A stretch of DNA of 64,000 bases from Prochlorococcus sp. AG-409-O23 (GTDB lineage Bacteria > Cyanobacteriota > Cyanobacteriia > PCC-6307 > Cyanobiaceae): assembly GCA_003215355.1 (NCBI GenBank), contig QCKL01000005.1, forward strand, positions 1 to 64,000. Direction: 5' to 3'. Positions within the stretch are counted from its first letter, which is position 1. The number at the start of each line of letters is the position of its first letter. Under the pieces are notes generated by a model. The model worked only from the letters and a program-made list of their open reading frames with translations. It did no database searches and had not been told where the DNA came from. Shown piece by piece: positions 1-15,747 of the stretch. Made by a program: the position numbers and the translations under genes.

Positions 1-85
1 CTAGTTGAAGCCTCTCTCGAGCAGTGCTTGCACTTGTTTGTTGTCGCCCTAGCAATTTGTTGAGAATGTCGCGCAGTGTAGTCAT
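1..85 (-). CDS. minE: Cell division topological specificity factor MinE (N-terminal part; runs off the window start)
   Basis: Reverse complement of 1-85 reads [28 protein letters not shown], a MinE-like N-terminus immediately downstream of minD. Confidence 0.85.
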   Translation of the reverse strand, partial: MTTLRDILNKLLGRQQTSASTARERLQL

Positions 86-89
86 TGCT

Positions 90-905
90 TCAGAAAATCT
101 TTGTTTGCATTAGTCGTCTTAATTTGCTCCCAACTCCTGAACCTTCTTTAGAAGGATCAATCAATGGAATCTCTTCCCCCTGCATTCTCCTCGCAATGTT
201 TGTGTAGCAGCGTGCGGCTGGAGAATTGCTGCCACTGAGGGTTAGAGGCTCACCTCGGTTTGTACTTATGATTACTTGTTCATCTTCCAGAACGAGACCA
301 AGCAAAGGGAGGGCAAGAATATCTGTCACGTCATCTATTGAAAGCATTTCTTGACTAGCAATCATTTGAGGACGAACTCTATTGAGAACTAACTGAACAG
401 GCTTTACTCCATGAGTGTTCAAAAGCCCTATTACTCGATCAGCATCACGAACTGCTGAAACTTCTGGGTTGGTAACAACTATTGCTTCTTTGGAAGCTGA
501 AACGGCATTTTTGAAGCCATCTTCAACACCTGCTGGACAATCAATCAAGACATAATCAAATTGCTCACTAAGCATTGAGACAATTCTCTGCATGTCATCT
601 GGCTTTAGCCATTCGAGCATCCTGGGGTTTCCAGCAGGAAGTAGAGAAAGATTTGGCTCCTGCTTATGTTTCACCAAGGCTTGGTCTAGGCGACAACTTT
701 CCTCTAGCACTTCTTGAGCGGTATAGACGATTCGATTTTCAAGACCAAGAAGTAGGTCAAGATTTCGCAAGCCAAAATCAGCATCTAGAACAGCTGTTTT
801 AACGCCTTGCCTGGCCAGGGCTATGCCCAGATTGGCGGTAAGGGTTGTCTTGCCGACTCCACCTTTTCCGGAGCAAATGAGGATGATGCGCGTATTTATC
901 GCCAC
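90..905 (-). CDS. minD: Septum site-determining ATPase MinD
   Basis: Deviant Walker [12 protein letters not shown], MinD/ParA family sequence, adjacent to minE and minC. Confidence 0.97.
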   Translation of the reverse strand: MAINTRIILICSGKGGVGKTTLTANLGIALARQGVKTAVLDADFGLRNLDLLLGLENRIVYTAQEVLEESCRLDQALVKHKQEPNLSLLPAGNPRMLEWLKPDDMQRIVSMLSEQFDYVLIDCPAGVEDGFKNAVSASKEAIVVTNPEVSAVRDADRVIGLLNTHGVKPVQLVLNRVRPQMIASQEMLSIDDVTDILALPLLGLVLEDEQVIISTNRGEPLTLSGSNSPAARCYTNIARRMQGEEIPLIDPSKEGSGVGSKLRRLMQTKIF

Positions 906-1065
906 GGACCTCTGAAAAGTGATGAAAGTTTAATTGGATTTTGAGTAAGGCCCAAGTTGAAGGGGCCAAGCTTTCTATTGGACCCTTGGGGGATAAGCCC
1001 TAAGGGCCCAAATTCTGATTTTTATAAATTGGCTTTCATTGTTCAAATCGTTTTGGATTGAAGCT

Positions 1066-1749
1066 TTAGTTGGGCCTTTTAGGACTTGATAGACGAGATC
1101 TTGCTGGTTGGATGACGATTTTTCCTGAAACAAGCTCTGCCTGCTCTGTTAAGCCTGGCTCTGGAAGCTCTTCAGGCCCTCGAGCTACTTCATTCGCAAT
1201 ACGGAGCTGAAGTGGTCTTAGCTCAAGAGCTGTGATCTTTGCCGTTTGATCGCCATACTTACCTGCATGAGCAATACCTCTAAGTCTTCCCCAAATCATC
1301 ACATTTCCCCCAGCTGAAATTTTTGCTCCAGGATTTACATCACCAAGCAACAAAACATCTCCTTCAGCTTCTAAATGTTCTCCAGAACGCAAGGTGCCTT
1401 CGTGAAAGAGAATATTGGGGTCTTTGTTTACTCGCAGATCTGTTAATGCTCGATTAGGAGATTCTTTATGGCCCTTTGTAAGTATCAGAAAAGTTTCATG
1501 CCCTAAGGCAGCTGCACTGACTATTGTCTCCGGGATCTCAGAGCGAATGATACTGATCTTAAGGCCAGCTCTATCAATAATTGAAATTAATTGCTTTAAG
1601 TCCCTGCAGCTAAAGGGCCAGTCCTGGCAATTAATGTCTATTTGCCCTGATCGAATTTCATTAAGCTTTGTCGATAGGTATCCTCGCCAATCAGCTTTCT
1701 TCCTTGAAGGAAGAGTAATGAATCGTGTCTCGACTTCCATTCCTTGCAT
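1066..1749 (-). CDS. minC: Septum site-determining protein MinC
   Basis: C-terminal MinC beta-helix signature (GDVLLLGDVNPGAKISAGGNVMIWGRLRGIAHAG), next to minD. Confidence 0.95.
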   Translation of the reverse strand: MQGMEVETRFITLPSRKKADWRGYLSTKLNEIRSGQIDINCQDWPFSCRDLKQLISIIDRAGLKISIIRSEIPETIVSAAALGHETFLILTKGHKESPNRALTDLRVNKDPNILFHEGTLRSGEHLEAEGDVLLLGDVNPGAKISAGGNVMIWGRLRGIAHAGKYGDQTAKITALELRPLQLRIANEVARGPEELPEPGLTEQAELVSGKIVIQPARSRLSSPKRPN

Positions 1750-1773
1750 TTGTATATATGGTGCTTAGGCTCT

Positions 1774-3024
1774 TTATACAAAGAAACTAATTTCTTTTTT
1801 TAGTTCAAGATGAATTTCTTTGGGATGAATTAACCAAGCTGAGCCAGCAGGAATAATCAAGCTCGCAACAAGTGCAGATGATTGTTCTAGAGGCTTTAGT
1901 TTTATTCCATCCCATAAACGGAGTCCACTTCTATATGGATGATATCCATGCAATTTTTGATGTCTTAACCCGCAATAAAGGTCTGGATCTTGGCCGGACT
2001 TCTCAGTAAGGTTCCTTGCTATCACAAGAGCCTCTAGCTGCTGACCGTTGTCGAGGTGCACAATATCTACAGCCTTTAATAGACGACGATTTAGGAACTT
2101 TTCACATAGCTTTGCAAGGGGTTCTGGACCTTCAGCTTTCCATCTCAAAAGGTGATATCCAGTTCGGAGATCATCATTTTCTAGAAAGCTCTCCATGTTG
2201 ATTTCATTGGGGCTCCATAGCCATTTAGCCATGCAGCTATCCGACCAAGTTTTAGAAGGACCTAATTCCCTTGCCGTATTGACAATTTTTTCTAACAACC
2301 AGTTGCATACTTCGTTTAGACGATGGTTATAAACACTGCGATACATCAGGTTTCTAACCACTAAATAATGTTCAACTGCCATTAATCCTTTTGGATGAAT
2401 AGCAAGGCCTCCATCAGGAGCAATAGTTAATGCCGAGATGATTCTGTCGAGATCAAGTTGGCCGTAGCTTGTCCCAGTGCTATAGCTATCGCGTAATAAA
2501 TAATCCAAACGGTCACAATCTAGCTGGCTACTTATTAATGCGCTTATCAGTTGATTAGGAGATTTTCCAAATTCCAGCAGGTCAGCAATTGCATCAGATG
2601 TACCCTGCGAGAATTTCTCTAAGGGCTCCCTTATCTCCGGATGCTCGCGTATTAAACGAGCAGACCAAACTTCATGGCTGAACCCGAACACCTCTTCTCC
2701 GGTATGACTTAGTGGGCCATGACCAAGGTCATGAAGTAGCGCCGCTCCATAAAGCAATCCCCGATATTGTTGTAGATCAGCCTCTAAAAAAATCAATCTT
2801 TCAAGAGATTTTCTTGCTAAATGAAAAACCCCTAGAGAATGAGTGAATCGACTTGACTCAGCTCCATGAAAGGTAAGGAATGCAGGGCCAAGTTGTCTGA
2901 TTCGTCTTAATCTTTGGAATGGAGCAGAATCAATTAAATCCATCACCATCTGCTCGGATGGCTGGCTGCAATCAAGCTTTATGCTGTGATGAAGAGGATC
3001 ATGATAAGTCCTACTTGAATACAT
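1774..3024 (-). CDS. HD-domain phosphohydrolase (dNTPase-like)
   Basis: RIRQLGPAFLTFHGAESSRFTHSLGVFHLARK ... AALLHDLGHGPLSHTGE HD motif. Confidence 0.9.
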   Translation of the reverse strand: MYSSRTYHDPLHHSIKLDCSQPSEQMVMDLIDSAPFQRLRRIRQLGPAFLTFHGAESSRFTHSLGVFHLARKSLERLIFLEADLQQYRGLLYGAALLHDLGHGPLSHTGEEVFGFSHEVWSARLIREHPEIREPLEKFSQGTSDAIADLLEFGKSPNQLISALISSQLDCDRLDYLLRDSYSTGTSYGQLDLDRIISALTIAPDGGLAIHPKGLMAVEHYLVVRNLMYRSVYNHRLNEVCNWLLEKIVNTARELGPSKTWSDSCMAKWLWSPNEINMESFLENDDLRTGYHLLRWKAEGPEPLAKLCEKFLNRRLLKAVDIVHLDNGQQLEALVIARNLTEKSGQDPDLYCGLRHQKLHGYHPYRSGLRLWDGIKLKPLEQSSALVASLIIPAGSAWLIHPKEIHLELKKEISFFV

Positions 3025-4374
3025 TTATTTATTTTCTTTACCTATCTCAGTTAAAGAAACTTCCGTATCTAATAAACCGTCTGGTGAATCTCCAATTGAA
3101 GTTTCCTTAATATTTTGTCGGTCAAGATTTGCTTCCATAAATAGATTTGCATCTTGCAACCACCGGTCTTCTGTGCCGCCAGGATCTAGAGGCTCAGGCA
3201 TATCAAGTATTCGATCAGGCTCTATCCCAAGATTTTGTATATCTCTGCCACTGGGAGTTAGGTAACTAGCCACAGTTACTGCTAGCCCGCTTCCGTCACT
3301 AAGGCTGGTAAGTGATTGAATTAGTCCTTTACCAAATGTGCGACTGCCGAGTAGTTGTGAACGTCCATTATCTTGTAATGCTCCAGCTAAAATCTCACTG
3401 GCACTAGCAGTCCCACCATTTACCAGTGTGACCATTGGCCCTTCATAAATAGTTTCAAATCCAGCTGGAATAGCGTCGTTAATACCATCTCTATTTTTGG
3501 TCTCAACGATTGGTTGATTACTGAGGAAAACATCAGCTACTGCAAGTCCAGAACTAACTAATCCTCCTGAGTTATTTCTTAGATCTAAAACAAGTCCTTC
3601 TATGCCTTTCTCTGAAAGCTCTTGGAGAGCTTCATTTACTTGTTCAGGCACACCTTCACTGAACTGGGTGATTCTGAGATAACCAAGAGTATGGGATTCA
3701 TTCCTAAGACGGCGAGTTCTTACTGGACGCAGGTCAACGCTTCTTCGTTCAAGTGTTACTTCTTTCGCTTCACCATTTGGAGGTTGAAGCTGAACTATCA
3801 CCTGGGAACCAACCTCTCCTCTAAGTCGAGCTGCAGTGGCTTCTAATCCAAGGATTTTTGGTGACTCACCATTAACACTTAGTAATGCTGTTCCACTAAC
3901 TACTCCAGCATCTGCGGCAGGTGAACCTTCAAGTGGTGCAATAACTACTATTTGACCATCTTCGGCTCTGGCTCCAAGTTGAAGCCCTACTCCATTTATC
4001 TCACTACCTAAATTGCTGGCCTTCATTGCTTTGTAGTCTTCCGGTCTAAGCAATCTTGTATAGGGATCTCCAAGAGGTATCAACATTGCTTCTATTGCTG
4101 AATAGGCTTCTTCAGTTGTTGAGATGGTTTTTTGGAGAGCTTCCTGCCTGAGGCGGCGCCATTGCACTTTTTCGAATCTTGATTTGTCTAGATAGCCTTG
4201 ATTAACAAGTTTCCAGCTTTCTAGAACAAGTTGCTGGCCGTCATTTAAAGAATTAGCAGGTGGAGGGAAAAGAATTGCAAAACAAATTCCTACACTCCAG
4301 AGCACATAAAGCGTGCGCTGGAGAAGCTTTGACCAGTATTTGACTGACGTAGGCATTGGTTTGATCCCTGGCAC
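3025..4374 (-). CDS. ctpA: Carboxyl-terminal processing protease (S41, PDZ domain)
   Basis: PDZ region plus LRNNSGGLV and NGGTASASEILAGALQDN catalytic region; adjacent to petB as in cyanobacteria. Confidence 0.92.
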   Translation of the reverse strand: MPGIKPMPTSVKYWSKLLQRTLYVLWSVGICFAILFPPPANSLNDGQQLVLESWKLVNQGYLDKSRFEKVQWRRLRQEALQKTISTTEEAYSAIEAMLIPLGDPYTRLLRPEDYKAMKASNLGSEINGVGLQLGARAEDGQIVVIAPLEGSPAADAGVVSGTALLSVNGESPKILGLEATAARLRGEVGSQVIVQLQPPNGEAKEVTLERRSVDLRPVRTRRLRNESHTLGYLRITQFSEGVPEQVNEALQELSEKGIEGLVLDLRNNSGGLVSSGLAVADVFLSNQPIVETKNRDGINDAIPAGFETIYEGPMVTLVNGGTASASEILAGALQDNGRSQLLGSRTFGKGLIQSLTSLSDGSGLAVTVASYLTPSGRDIQNLGIEPDRILDMPEPLDPGGTEDRWLQDANLFMEANLDRQNIKETSIGDSPDGLLDTEVSLTEIGKENK

Positions 4375-4424
4375 TGATGCTGGACCACATTCAGTAGACT
4401 TTGCGTATCAAAGCGCACCCATGC

Positions 4425-5081
4425 ATGGCGAACTCCTCACCCGTCTACGACTGGTTCCAGGAACGTCTTGAAATTCAGGACATAGCTGACGACGTCACTT
4501 CAAAATACGTCCCTCCCCACGTCAATATCTTTTATTGCCTTGGTGGGATAACCCTTGTTTGCTTTCTTATTCAGTTTGCAACAGGGTTTGCGATGACTTT
4601 TTACTACAAACCAACAGTTGCTGAGGCTTACAGCTCAGTTAGCTATCTAATGACTGATGTCAGCTTTGGGTGGCTCATCCGTTCAGTTCATCGCTGGAGC
4701 GCCTCGATGATGGTGCTCATGTTGATTCTTCATGTTTTCAGGGTTTATCTCACTGGAGGATTCAAGAGACCTAGAGAGCTCACATGGGTCACAGGGGTAA
4801 CGATGGCTGTGATTACTGTTTCGTTTGGTGTCACTGGTTATTCACTCCCTTGGGACCAGGTTGGTTATTGGGCAGTAAAAATTGTTTCAGGTGTACCGGC
4901 CGCTATCCCAGTAGTAGGAGACTTTATGGTGGAGCTACTCCGAGGGGGTGAGAGCGTGGGGCAGCCAACACTTACACGCTTTTATAGTCTTCACACCTTT
5001 GTTTTGCCTTGGCTCTTGGCTGTTTTCATGCTTATGCATTTTCTTATGATCCGAAAGCAGGGCATCTCAGGACCTTTATGA
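4425..5081 (+). CDS. petB: Cytochrome b6 (PetB)
   Basis: [41 protein letters not shown]; the track start at 4401 is 8 codons upstream of the conserved start; 218 aa. Confidence 0.97.
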   Translation: MANSSPVYDWFQERLEIQDIADDVTSKYVPPHVNIFYCLGGITLVCFLIQFATGFAMTFYYKPTVAEAYSSVSYLMTDVSFGWLIRSVHRWSASMMVLMLILHVFRVYLTGGFKRPRELTWVTGVTMAVITVSFGVTGYSLPWDQVGYWAVKIVSGVPAAIPVVGDFMVELLRGGESVGQPTLTRFYSLHTFVLPWLLAVFMLMHFLMIRKQGISGPL

Positions 5082-5161
5082 ACTTTGGCGTATTGGGTTA
5101 GAAACCTGCCAAATTAATAGTTTGGGAAAACCTTTTTTTAACTAAGAAACCTTTTCCAGTT

Positions 5162-5644
5162 ATGCACATTCTCAAGAAACCAGACCTTGCGGACCCAAAG
5201 CTAAGGGAAAAGCTTGCTAAAGGGATGGGGCACAACTATTACGGAGAGCCGGCATGGCCCAATGACCTCCTTTATATATTTCCCGTTGTAATTTTGGGAA
5301 CTATTGCCTGCGTTGTTGGTCTTGCGGTGCTTGATCCTGCAATGCTTGGCGATAAGGCAGATCCTTTTGCTACTCCTTTGGAGATTTTGCCTGAGTGGTA
5401 TCTCTATCCGGTCTTTCAAATTCTTAGAGTTGTTCCAAACAAACTTCTAGGCATTGCCTTGCAGACAATGGTCCCTTTGGGCTTGATGCTCATTCCCTTT
5501 ATTGAAAGCTTTAACAAGTTTCAGAATCCATTCCGAAGACCAATTGCAATGACTGTTTTCCTATTTGGAACAGTTTTCACTATTTATCTAGGCATTGGAG
5601 CTTGCCTTCCAATTGATAAATCTCTCACCTTGGGACTTTTCTAA
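5162..5644 (+). CDS. petD: Cytochrome b6-f complex subunit IV (PetD)
   Basis: 160 aa, [22 protein letters not shown] signature; follows petB. Confidence 0.97.
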   Translation: MHILKKPDLADPKLREKLAKGMGHNYYGEPAWPNDLLYIFPVVILGTIACVVGLAVLDPAMLGDKADPFATPLEILPEWYLYPVFQILRVVPNKLLGIALQTMVPLGLMLIPFIESFNKFQNPFRRPIAMTVFLFGTVFTIYLGIGACLPIDKSLTLGLF

Positions 5645-5692
5645 ATCAAGCCAGATTTTGAATTGAATAGCAATGGCTTGACACCGTTAGCT

Positions 5693-7180
5693 CTATATAT
5701 CTGGCATGATTTCTTCAAGATCCATCATCAGAACATCCTCGGGACAAACTCTCAATAGGTGATGTAGTAGTAGAAAACCAACAATTGTCCAAGTTTGATA
5801 GGTCCTTGATTGTTGTCCGACCCATGTTCCTGTGGGCCCATCGAAATATTCCGCCCATTTCTGGCGAGGGAGTTGATTCAATTGGCTCCAGTAGCACTCT
5901 TCAAGGAGAGCACGCATCTGCCCCATTAAGAGAACATCAGCATGTGGATAGCGTTTTTCATGAAGAAGAATTGAGGCTCCAAAGAACCAAAGGAGACTTG
6001 GCCAATGCCCACCATTGTGATAACTCCATGGCCAGTTTTTAGGATCTGAACCAGTTTTGTTTTGCCACTCTGCTCCGTCCATAGGGGGATGGCAGATGCG
6101 CATTGGCATCTGAGCCATTAAATGTTGACGGTTGTGGAGGACTAGTCGAAAGAGAGCTCTTTGTTGAGGCGCTGTTAGTACTCCAAACATGCATGCGAGT
6201 GAGTTCCCTAAGCTGTAAAAACGGAAATCAGGTCTACCTGTTCGGATATTCCCTATTAGATACCCTCCACGATTCTCAAGCCAGTCTTGTAGCCAAGAAG
6301 GCACTACTTGTGGTTGAACATTGAACTCATTTTGGTGTTGGTCTTCTCCATATTGTTCTGTAGGTCTTCTTCTGAGAACTTGCATCGTTTTGCTTGTTAC
6401 CCAGTAGTGCTTTAGGAGGAATTGACGTAGGTCATGTACCCATTGCCTTGTAAGGACAAGCCTTTGGTCTAGTAGTCGACTGACTTGATGCTTTCTGCTT
6501 AATTCCATCAGTTCGATACAGCTACGCAGGCATGCATAAAGGAGGACTTCGACTTCTAGTGGTGCGCCCCAGACGTCCATTGGGCGATCAATCATGAACG
6601 CACAGTCAGGGACAAAAAGAACAGGTGTCCCTTCAAAGGTTGGGTGCAGGACTAGATCTAATAAAAGTTGCACCCCTCTTTGCACTTTTTGACTTGTCCC
6701 AAAACTCTTATCTCCACTTCTCCTTACATACAACCAACATAAAATTGGCCACCAAAGACTTGCGTCTGCTGATGTGATTCTTCCAATTGACCTCTGGCCA
6801 TAATCTGCAATGAGCTCGCCTTGCTCCTCTACAAAGCTTGTTGGGAAAACACCTCTGGTTTGATATGTAGTGCTTTGCAGATCTAGGCATACGCTAAGGA
6901 ACTGTTTTACGACTTGATATCGCTTCTGGGTAAGTAGGTAGATCATTACTGGGACGTTGTCCCGAAGAAATATTTCGCCGTAATTGAGTGCTTCATTATT
7001 CGCGGGGTGCTCCAGAGCCGCGACGCTGCCTGCGATAGAGCCACCAATCTCAATCAGGGTTCGCTCAAAATGTTCTTTGGCCCTTTTGATGACTTGGTCC
7101 TCATTCGAGTTGGGCCTTACTCTTTTGTGCTCTTGGCTGAAGCGTCCTGCCATGAAGTGATTTCCAATACTCCTGGCCAA
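5693..7180 (-). CDS. GH100 neutral/alkaline invertase
   Basis: RDNVPVMIYLLTQ, DLQSTTYQTRGVFPTSF, ADASLWWPILCW and NGGHWPSLLWF are characteristic of the plant/cyanobacterial neutral invertase family. Confidence 0.9.
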   Translation of the reverse strand: MARSIGNHFMAGRFSQEHKRVRPNSNEDQVIKRAKEHFERTLIEIGGSIAGSVAALEHPANNEALNYGEIFLRDNVPVMIYLLTQKRYQVVKQFLSVCLDLQSTTYQTRGVFPTSFVEEQGELIADYGQRSIGRITSADASLWWPILCWLYVRRSGDKSFGTSQKVQRGVQLLLDLVLHPTFEGTPVLFVPDCAFMIDRPMDVWGAPLEVEVLLYACLRSCIELMELSRKHQVSRLLDQRLVLTRQWVHDLRQFLLKHYWVTSKTMQVLRRRPTEQYGEDQHQNEFNVQPQVVPSWLQDWLENRGGYLIGNIRTGRPDFRFYSLGNSLACMFGVLTAPQQRALFRLVLHNRQHLMAQMPMRICHPPMDGAEWQNKTGSDPKNWPWSYHNGGHWPSLLWFFGASILLHEKRYPHADVLLMGQMRALLEECYWSQLNQLPRQKWAEYFDGPTGTWVGQQSRTYQTWTIVGFLLLHHLLRVCPEDVLMMDLEEIMPDI

Positions 7181-7509
7181 ACGCTAGTGATTGCTTGTGC
7201 TTTGCACAGTGGAAGCAAGTCTTGAGATATTTGATGTGGTGGCTTGTTGCATTTCGGAGGCTTAATGGTCTAAGTTGTTTGGATGTGCAAAGGGCTGAGC
7301 CCTGAAGCACATCTCAGTGGGTCGTAAAGGCGAAAGTCCTTATGGCTACATTGAGCACTTACAAGCTTGGGGGGAGAAATCCACCGGTGTTGTAAGTTTC
7401 AGAAGCGGTCTTAAGGCCGTAGTACTTGAAGCTCCTTTTTCTGGAGTCTGAGAGTAGAACCTGGACAACTGAAAAGTTTAGGAACTGACGCTTTTGTCGC
7501 GTACAGATC

Positions 7510-7538
7510 TTATAAAGGCCTTCAAAAGGTCTTTATAA
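7510..7538. repeat. Strong hairpin in the rRNA operon upstream/leader region
   Basis: TTATAAAGGCC-TTCAAAA-GGTCTTTATAA, 11-bp stem with one G-U pair. Confidence 0.6.
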
Positions 7539-7849
7539 ATACTGTGCAGATATGCGATGAGAGTGTGAGGTCCCGTCAAAAGAAATAAGTTGCAGATTCC
7601 TGTTTAATGCAAATAGCTTGGTTTTCACGATCCACTTTATTTGTGAAAGGTTGAACAGGTTTCAGTAACGACCGGATCTGAGATCCTGGAAAGTCACAAG
7701 GAAGAGATTTCGAGTGCACTCTTTGAACCCTTCTCTAATTAAGGAAGGAGGCTAAAACTACATTCAGTACGCCAGTGCTGATTAGTGGGTGAAGCAAATC
7801 AGACTGAGCTGAGAGTCTTATATTTAGATTCTTGCAATAGGGCCTGATC

Positions 7850-9336
<1,487 letters not shown>

Positions 9337-9517
9337 AGGGAGACAAACATTGATCGTGATGTCTGAGTTATTTACTCTTAGGCCATGATCCTGTCACCTT
9401 AGGTCGATCGGTACCTCAGGTTAATAGTCAAGAAAGAACTGAGAAATCAGTTCTTAAATGTCATTTAACATCAGTTCCTAAACTTGTCTAGGTCACACCC
9501 AACAAGGGTATTTTCCT

Positions 9518-9591
<74 letters not shown>

Positions 9592-9600
9592 TTCGGTGTT

Positions 9601-9673
9601 GGGGGTATAGCTCAGTTGGTAGAGCGCCTGCTTTGCAAGCAGGATGTCAGCGGTTCGAGTCCGCTTACCTCCA
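9601..9673 (+). tRNA. tRNA-Ala(TGC)
   Basis: GGGGGTATAGCTCAG...CTTTGCAAG...GGTTCGAGTCC...TACCTCCA. Confidence 0.97.
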
Positions 9674-10076
9674 CTGATTTAACTCCTGATAGCGAAGCCC
9701 AAGGAGATTATTTATTGTTAGATGTGATTTAGAGGTTGTTCTAATCTGAATGACCCTAGCTTCCTATCATTCCTAATTTTTATACAACTTTGATTAGGTT
9801 GAAAGGACGCTGGGCTCACTGCAATTTAAAAAAAATTGTAGTTAAGTTCGGTAGAACCTTGACAACTGCATAGGTGAGTCTGGAAAGAATAAAGCATCTC
9901 ATGGATGCATTATTTCCAGTAAGAAATGATTAATCTGCTTTTGCAGAATTAATTATTACTACTCGGATAAATAATGCTTAATTCTTGAGCAAGAGCCGAG
10001 AGCTCTATTGTCCTAATTGAACTTTAAAAAGTATCAATAAAGTGTTTTAAACACTACAGTTCAATAGAGATTTATT

Positions 10077-12948
<2,872 letters not shown>

Positions 12949-13052
12949 ATTTTTCGATCTTGTCTTAGGCATTAGCTTTATTCGATTCGACGACAATTTT
13001 CTTTAATTGTTTCCTATGCAGTTCTCAAGGTTCATCCTTGGGAATATAACTA

Positions 13053-13170
13053 TCCTGGTGTTCATGGCGCTGTGGAACCACTCCGATCCATCTCGAACTC
13101 GGTTGTGAAATGCAGCAGCGGCGAAGATATTTGGGGGGTAGCCCCCTGAGAAAATAGCTCAATGCCAGGT
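13053..13170 (+). rRNA. rrf: 5S ribosomal RNA
   Basis: TCCTGGTGTTCATGGCGCTGTGGAACCACTCCGATCCATCTCGAACTCGG ... AATGCCAGG; terminal stem present. Confidence 0.95.
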
Positions 13171-13224
13171 AAAAAATTCCTTCAAATAAATAACCAACTT
13201 CCTTATAAGTAGAGATTTTGGTTG

Positions 13225-13254
13225 AAGCCTCCCATCTTTTGGGAGGCTTTTTAA
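13225..13254 (+). terminator. Rho-independent terminator of the rRNA operon
   Basis: AGCCTCCC-ATCTTTT-GGGAGGCT followed by TTTTT. Confidence 0.85.
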
Positions 13255-13424
13255 TGCTTTATTTTTTATAAAAGCTTTTATGGATTAATCTTATATAACT
13301 TGAATTAGCTATTAAAAGCTTCGCGGATAAAGTTCATTGTCAGGAGAATTTAGATCTCAAGAGGAAACACTTTTTCCTTATAATTAGAGATTCATAGCGT
13401 GATTTTTTGCTAGTAATAAACCTC

Positions 13425-14297
13425 CTAACGTTGGCAATTAGGACACCAGTGAGTACTCCTGCCGGAGATTGTTTTCTTGATAATCTCTTCTCCGCATCGT
13501 CGGCAAGGTTTTTGCTTTCGTCCATAAACCCAGGCTTGTCCACCATATTTGCCATTCACGCCTTCAATATCTCTGAAGTCACTAAAGGTTGTGCCCCCCT
13601 TGCCAATACTTATTTTGAGGACTTCGATAAGGCTTTTGCAAATACGTTCTAGCTCTAATTCAGTAAGCTTGCCTGATGGTTTTTCTGGAGAAACCCCAGC
13701 ATTAAAAAGACTTTCATCAGCATAAATATTCCCTGCTCCAGCAACGATTGATTGATCAAGTAGGGCTGCTTTAATTGGCCGAGTTTTCCCATGAAGACAG
13801 CTTTTTAAATAAGTCGGATTGAAATCCTTACTAAATGGTTCTGGTCCAAGCCTTGTTAATCCCGTGATTATTTTTCCGAGTGGCATTCCAGGAGGAACCC
13901 ACCACATTTGTCCAAAGCTACGTACATCTACAAAACGAAGCTCATTGCCCTCTTTATTCCAAAAGCGCACTCTGGTATGAGGGCAAATTGAGGTTGGCTT
14001 TTCATGCCATTGAAATTGCCCTGTCATGCGCAGATGAACTCCCCACCAACCTGCTTCCCCAGCAGACTCTGAATTTAGCTTGCTTGAGAGATCTCGATGA
14101 AGAGAACTAAATAGGTACTTACCTCTTCGTTGCCAAATTCCTACAAAGATTCCCTTCATCATTGCGATGAACTCTTCTGAGCCGCCAGGGCTTGCAATTG
14201 CGCGCTCTCGACAAACTTCTATTTCGTTTATATAAAATGAGTCAAGACGATCCGCTAATCCTCTGCGGACCGTCTCGACTTCAGGTAGTTCAGGCAA
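13425..14297 (-). CDS. mutM: Formamidopyrimidine-DNA glycosylase
   Basis: MPELPEVETVRRGL N-terminus and C-terminal zinc finger CRRCGEEI...STHWCPNCQR. Confidence 0.97.
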   Translation of the reverse strand: MPELPEVETVRRGLADRLDSFYINEIEVCRERAIASPGGSEEFIAMMKGIFVGIWQRRGKYLFSSLHRDLSSKLNSESAGEAGWWGVHLRMTGQFQWHEKPTSICPHTRVRFWNKEGNELRFVDVRSFGQMWWVPPGMPLGKIITGLTRLGPEPFSKDFNPTYLKSCLHGKTRPIKAALLDQSIVAGAGNIYADESLFNAGVSPEKPSGKLTELELERICKSLIEVLKISIGKGGTTFSDFRDIEGVNGKYGGQAWVYGRKQKPCRRCGEEIIKKTISGRSTHWCPNCQR

Positions 14298-14308
14298 TAG
14301 CTAGTGCC

Positions 14309-14518
14309 TTAAGCAGGCTCTAGTTCACTTTCCGCAAAATTGTTGGTGTTGTTGCCACCATCAATGCCCTGCAAGGCCGAGTAGTTAACCTTTTCGAACC
14401 TGACAACAACAGGGTATTTGATCCCTGACTCATCAACTGAAGCAACTTTGCCAACTTCGTTGTACCAATAGGACTCAGGGCGTTTGATTCGCACCATGTC
14501 ACCGCGAGAGATCGCCAT
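14309..14518 (-). CDS. psaE: Photosystem I reaction center subunit IV (PsaE)
   Basis: [47 protein letters not shown]; the track start is upstream of the conserved start. Confidence 0.96.
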   Translation of the reverse strand: MAISRGDMVRIKRPESYWYNEVGKVASVDESGIKYPVVVRFEKVNYSALQGIDGGNNTNNFAESELEPA

Positions 14519-14646
14519 CGCTGTGTTTGAAGGTATATATACAAAGACATTATCGCTGAGTATGCAGAAGTTTGCGCCAGCGTCACACAATGTCGTCGCA
14601 GCATTACAAGGTTGTGGCAGCATCCAGCCCTAATTAGGTTGATTTT

Positions 14647-15687
14647 GTGAGCTCAACAGTTGTTCCTGACCCTTCATCCCTGCGACTTGATTTACCTGAT
14701 CCTGAGCAGGATGATCTGAGCTCGCTTGAGTTTCTTGATCAGCTTGAGAAGGCTTGGGCTGTATGCGATCGATTTGATTTGCAGACTGAAATTTGGAGAG
14801 GAAGGATCCTTCGGATAGTGAGGGATCGAGAAAAACGTGGAGGAGAGGGACGTGGGGCTGGATTTTTGCAGTGGTTGCGAGAAAGAGAAATCAGTAAGAC
14901 TCGTGCATATGGCCTGATACAACTTGCTGAGTCTGCAGATGAATTAGTTGAAACTGGCTTAATTGAAGAAGCCAGCTTCAATCAATTTTCGAAGAGGGCT
15001 TTTCTTGAAACTGCTCAGGCAGTTCCAGAGGTTCAGCAACTCATTTCCGAGGCAGCAAATGAAGGGAAGGAGATCACTAGAAAGCAGGTTCGAAGACTTT
15101 CTGATGAGTTCACTTCAGCTACAAGCGAGCTTTTACCAGAAGTCATTCGTCAACGGACGCAGGAGAACTTGTTACCGCCAAGACTTGTAGCACCATTAGT
15201 AAAGGAACTAGCAAAGTTGCCAGAGTTGCATCAGGAAGATTTATATCGAAACTTGAGCAATCAGCCTGAGGTTGATTGCATTAAGGATTTAACGAACACT
15301 GCACGATGGATTAGCAAGTCTATGGATGCGAGCCTTGCAGTTAGGGCGTTTCAGGGTTCCGAAATAGATCTTGAGAAGGCTATGAATGAGGCAAAACGTA
15401 TAGAGGTACTTGGCTTTCTTTCCGATGCACTAGGTCAGGCACAGGCTATAGAAGCTTCTGTTCTGAAGTTGCATTCTGCTTGGGTACGTTTAGGGCGTCT
15501 TCAAGAGCGCTTATGGGTTGAGAGTGGAAGTAGTACTCCTTTTTTGAGAGATGTACTTGATGTGTTGCAAACTCTTAGCGGTGCAACTATGAGGATTTCT
15601 CTTGGCGAGATTGCTGGAGGTAAAAGAGTTCGTTTGCAGATGGTGGAAGAAGCGGCAAATCAGCTAGATCCACCTCAAGTTAAGTGA
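14647..15687 (+). CDS. Hypothetical protein, possible DNA-binding (DUF3102/KorB-like helical motif)
   Basis: 346-aa ORF; WRGRILRIVRDREKRGGEGRGAGFLQWLREREISKTRAYGLIQLAES resembles helix-turn-helix segments; function unproven. Confidence 0.75.
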   Translation: MSSTVVPDPSSLRLDLPDPEQDDLSSLEFLDQLEKAWAVCDRFDLQTEIWRGRILRIVRDREKRGGEGRGAGFLQWLREREISKTRAYGLIQLAESADELVETGLIEEASFNQFSKRAFLETAQAVPEVQQLISEAANEGKEITRKQVRRLSDEFTSATSELLPEVIRQRTQENLLPPRLVAPLVKELAKLPELHQEDLYRNLSNQPEVDCIKDLTNTARWISKSMDASLAVRAFQGSEIDLEKAMNEAKRIEVLGFLSDALGQAQAIEASVLKLHSAWVRLGRLQERLWVESGSSTPFLRDVLDVLQTLSGATMRISLGEIAGGKRVRLQMVEEAANQLDPPQVK

Positions 15688-15747
15688 ATCTTTTTCTGGC
15701 TCTTATAAATAACAATCGTTATCTTTGATCTGCTATTAGGGCGATAA

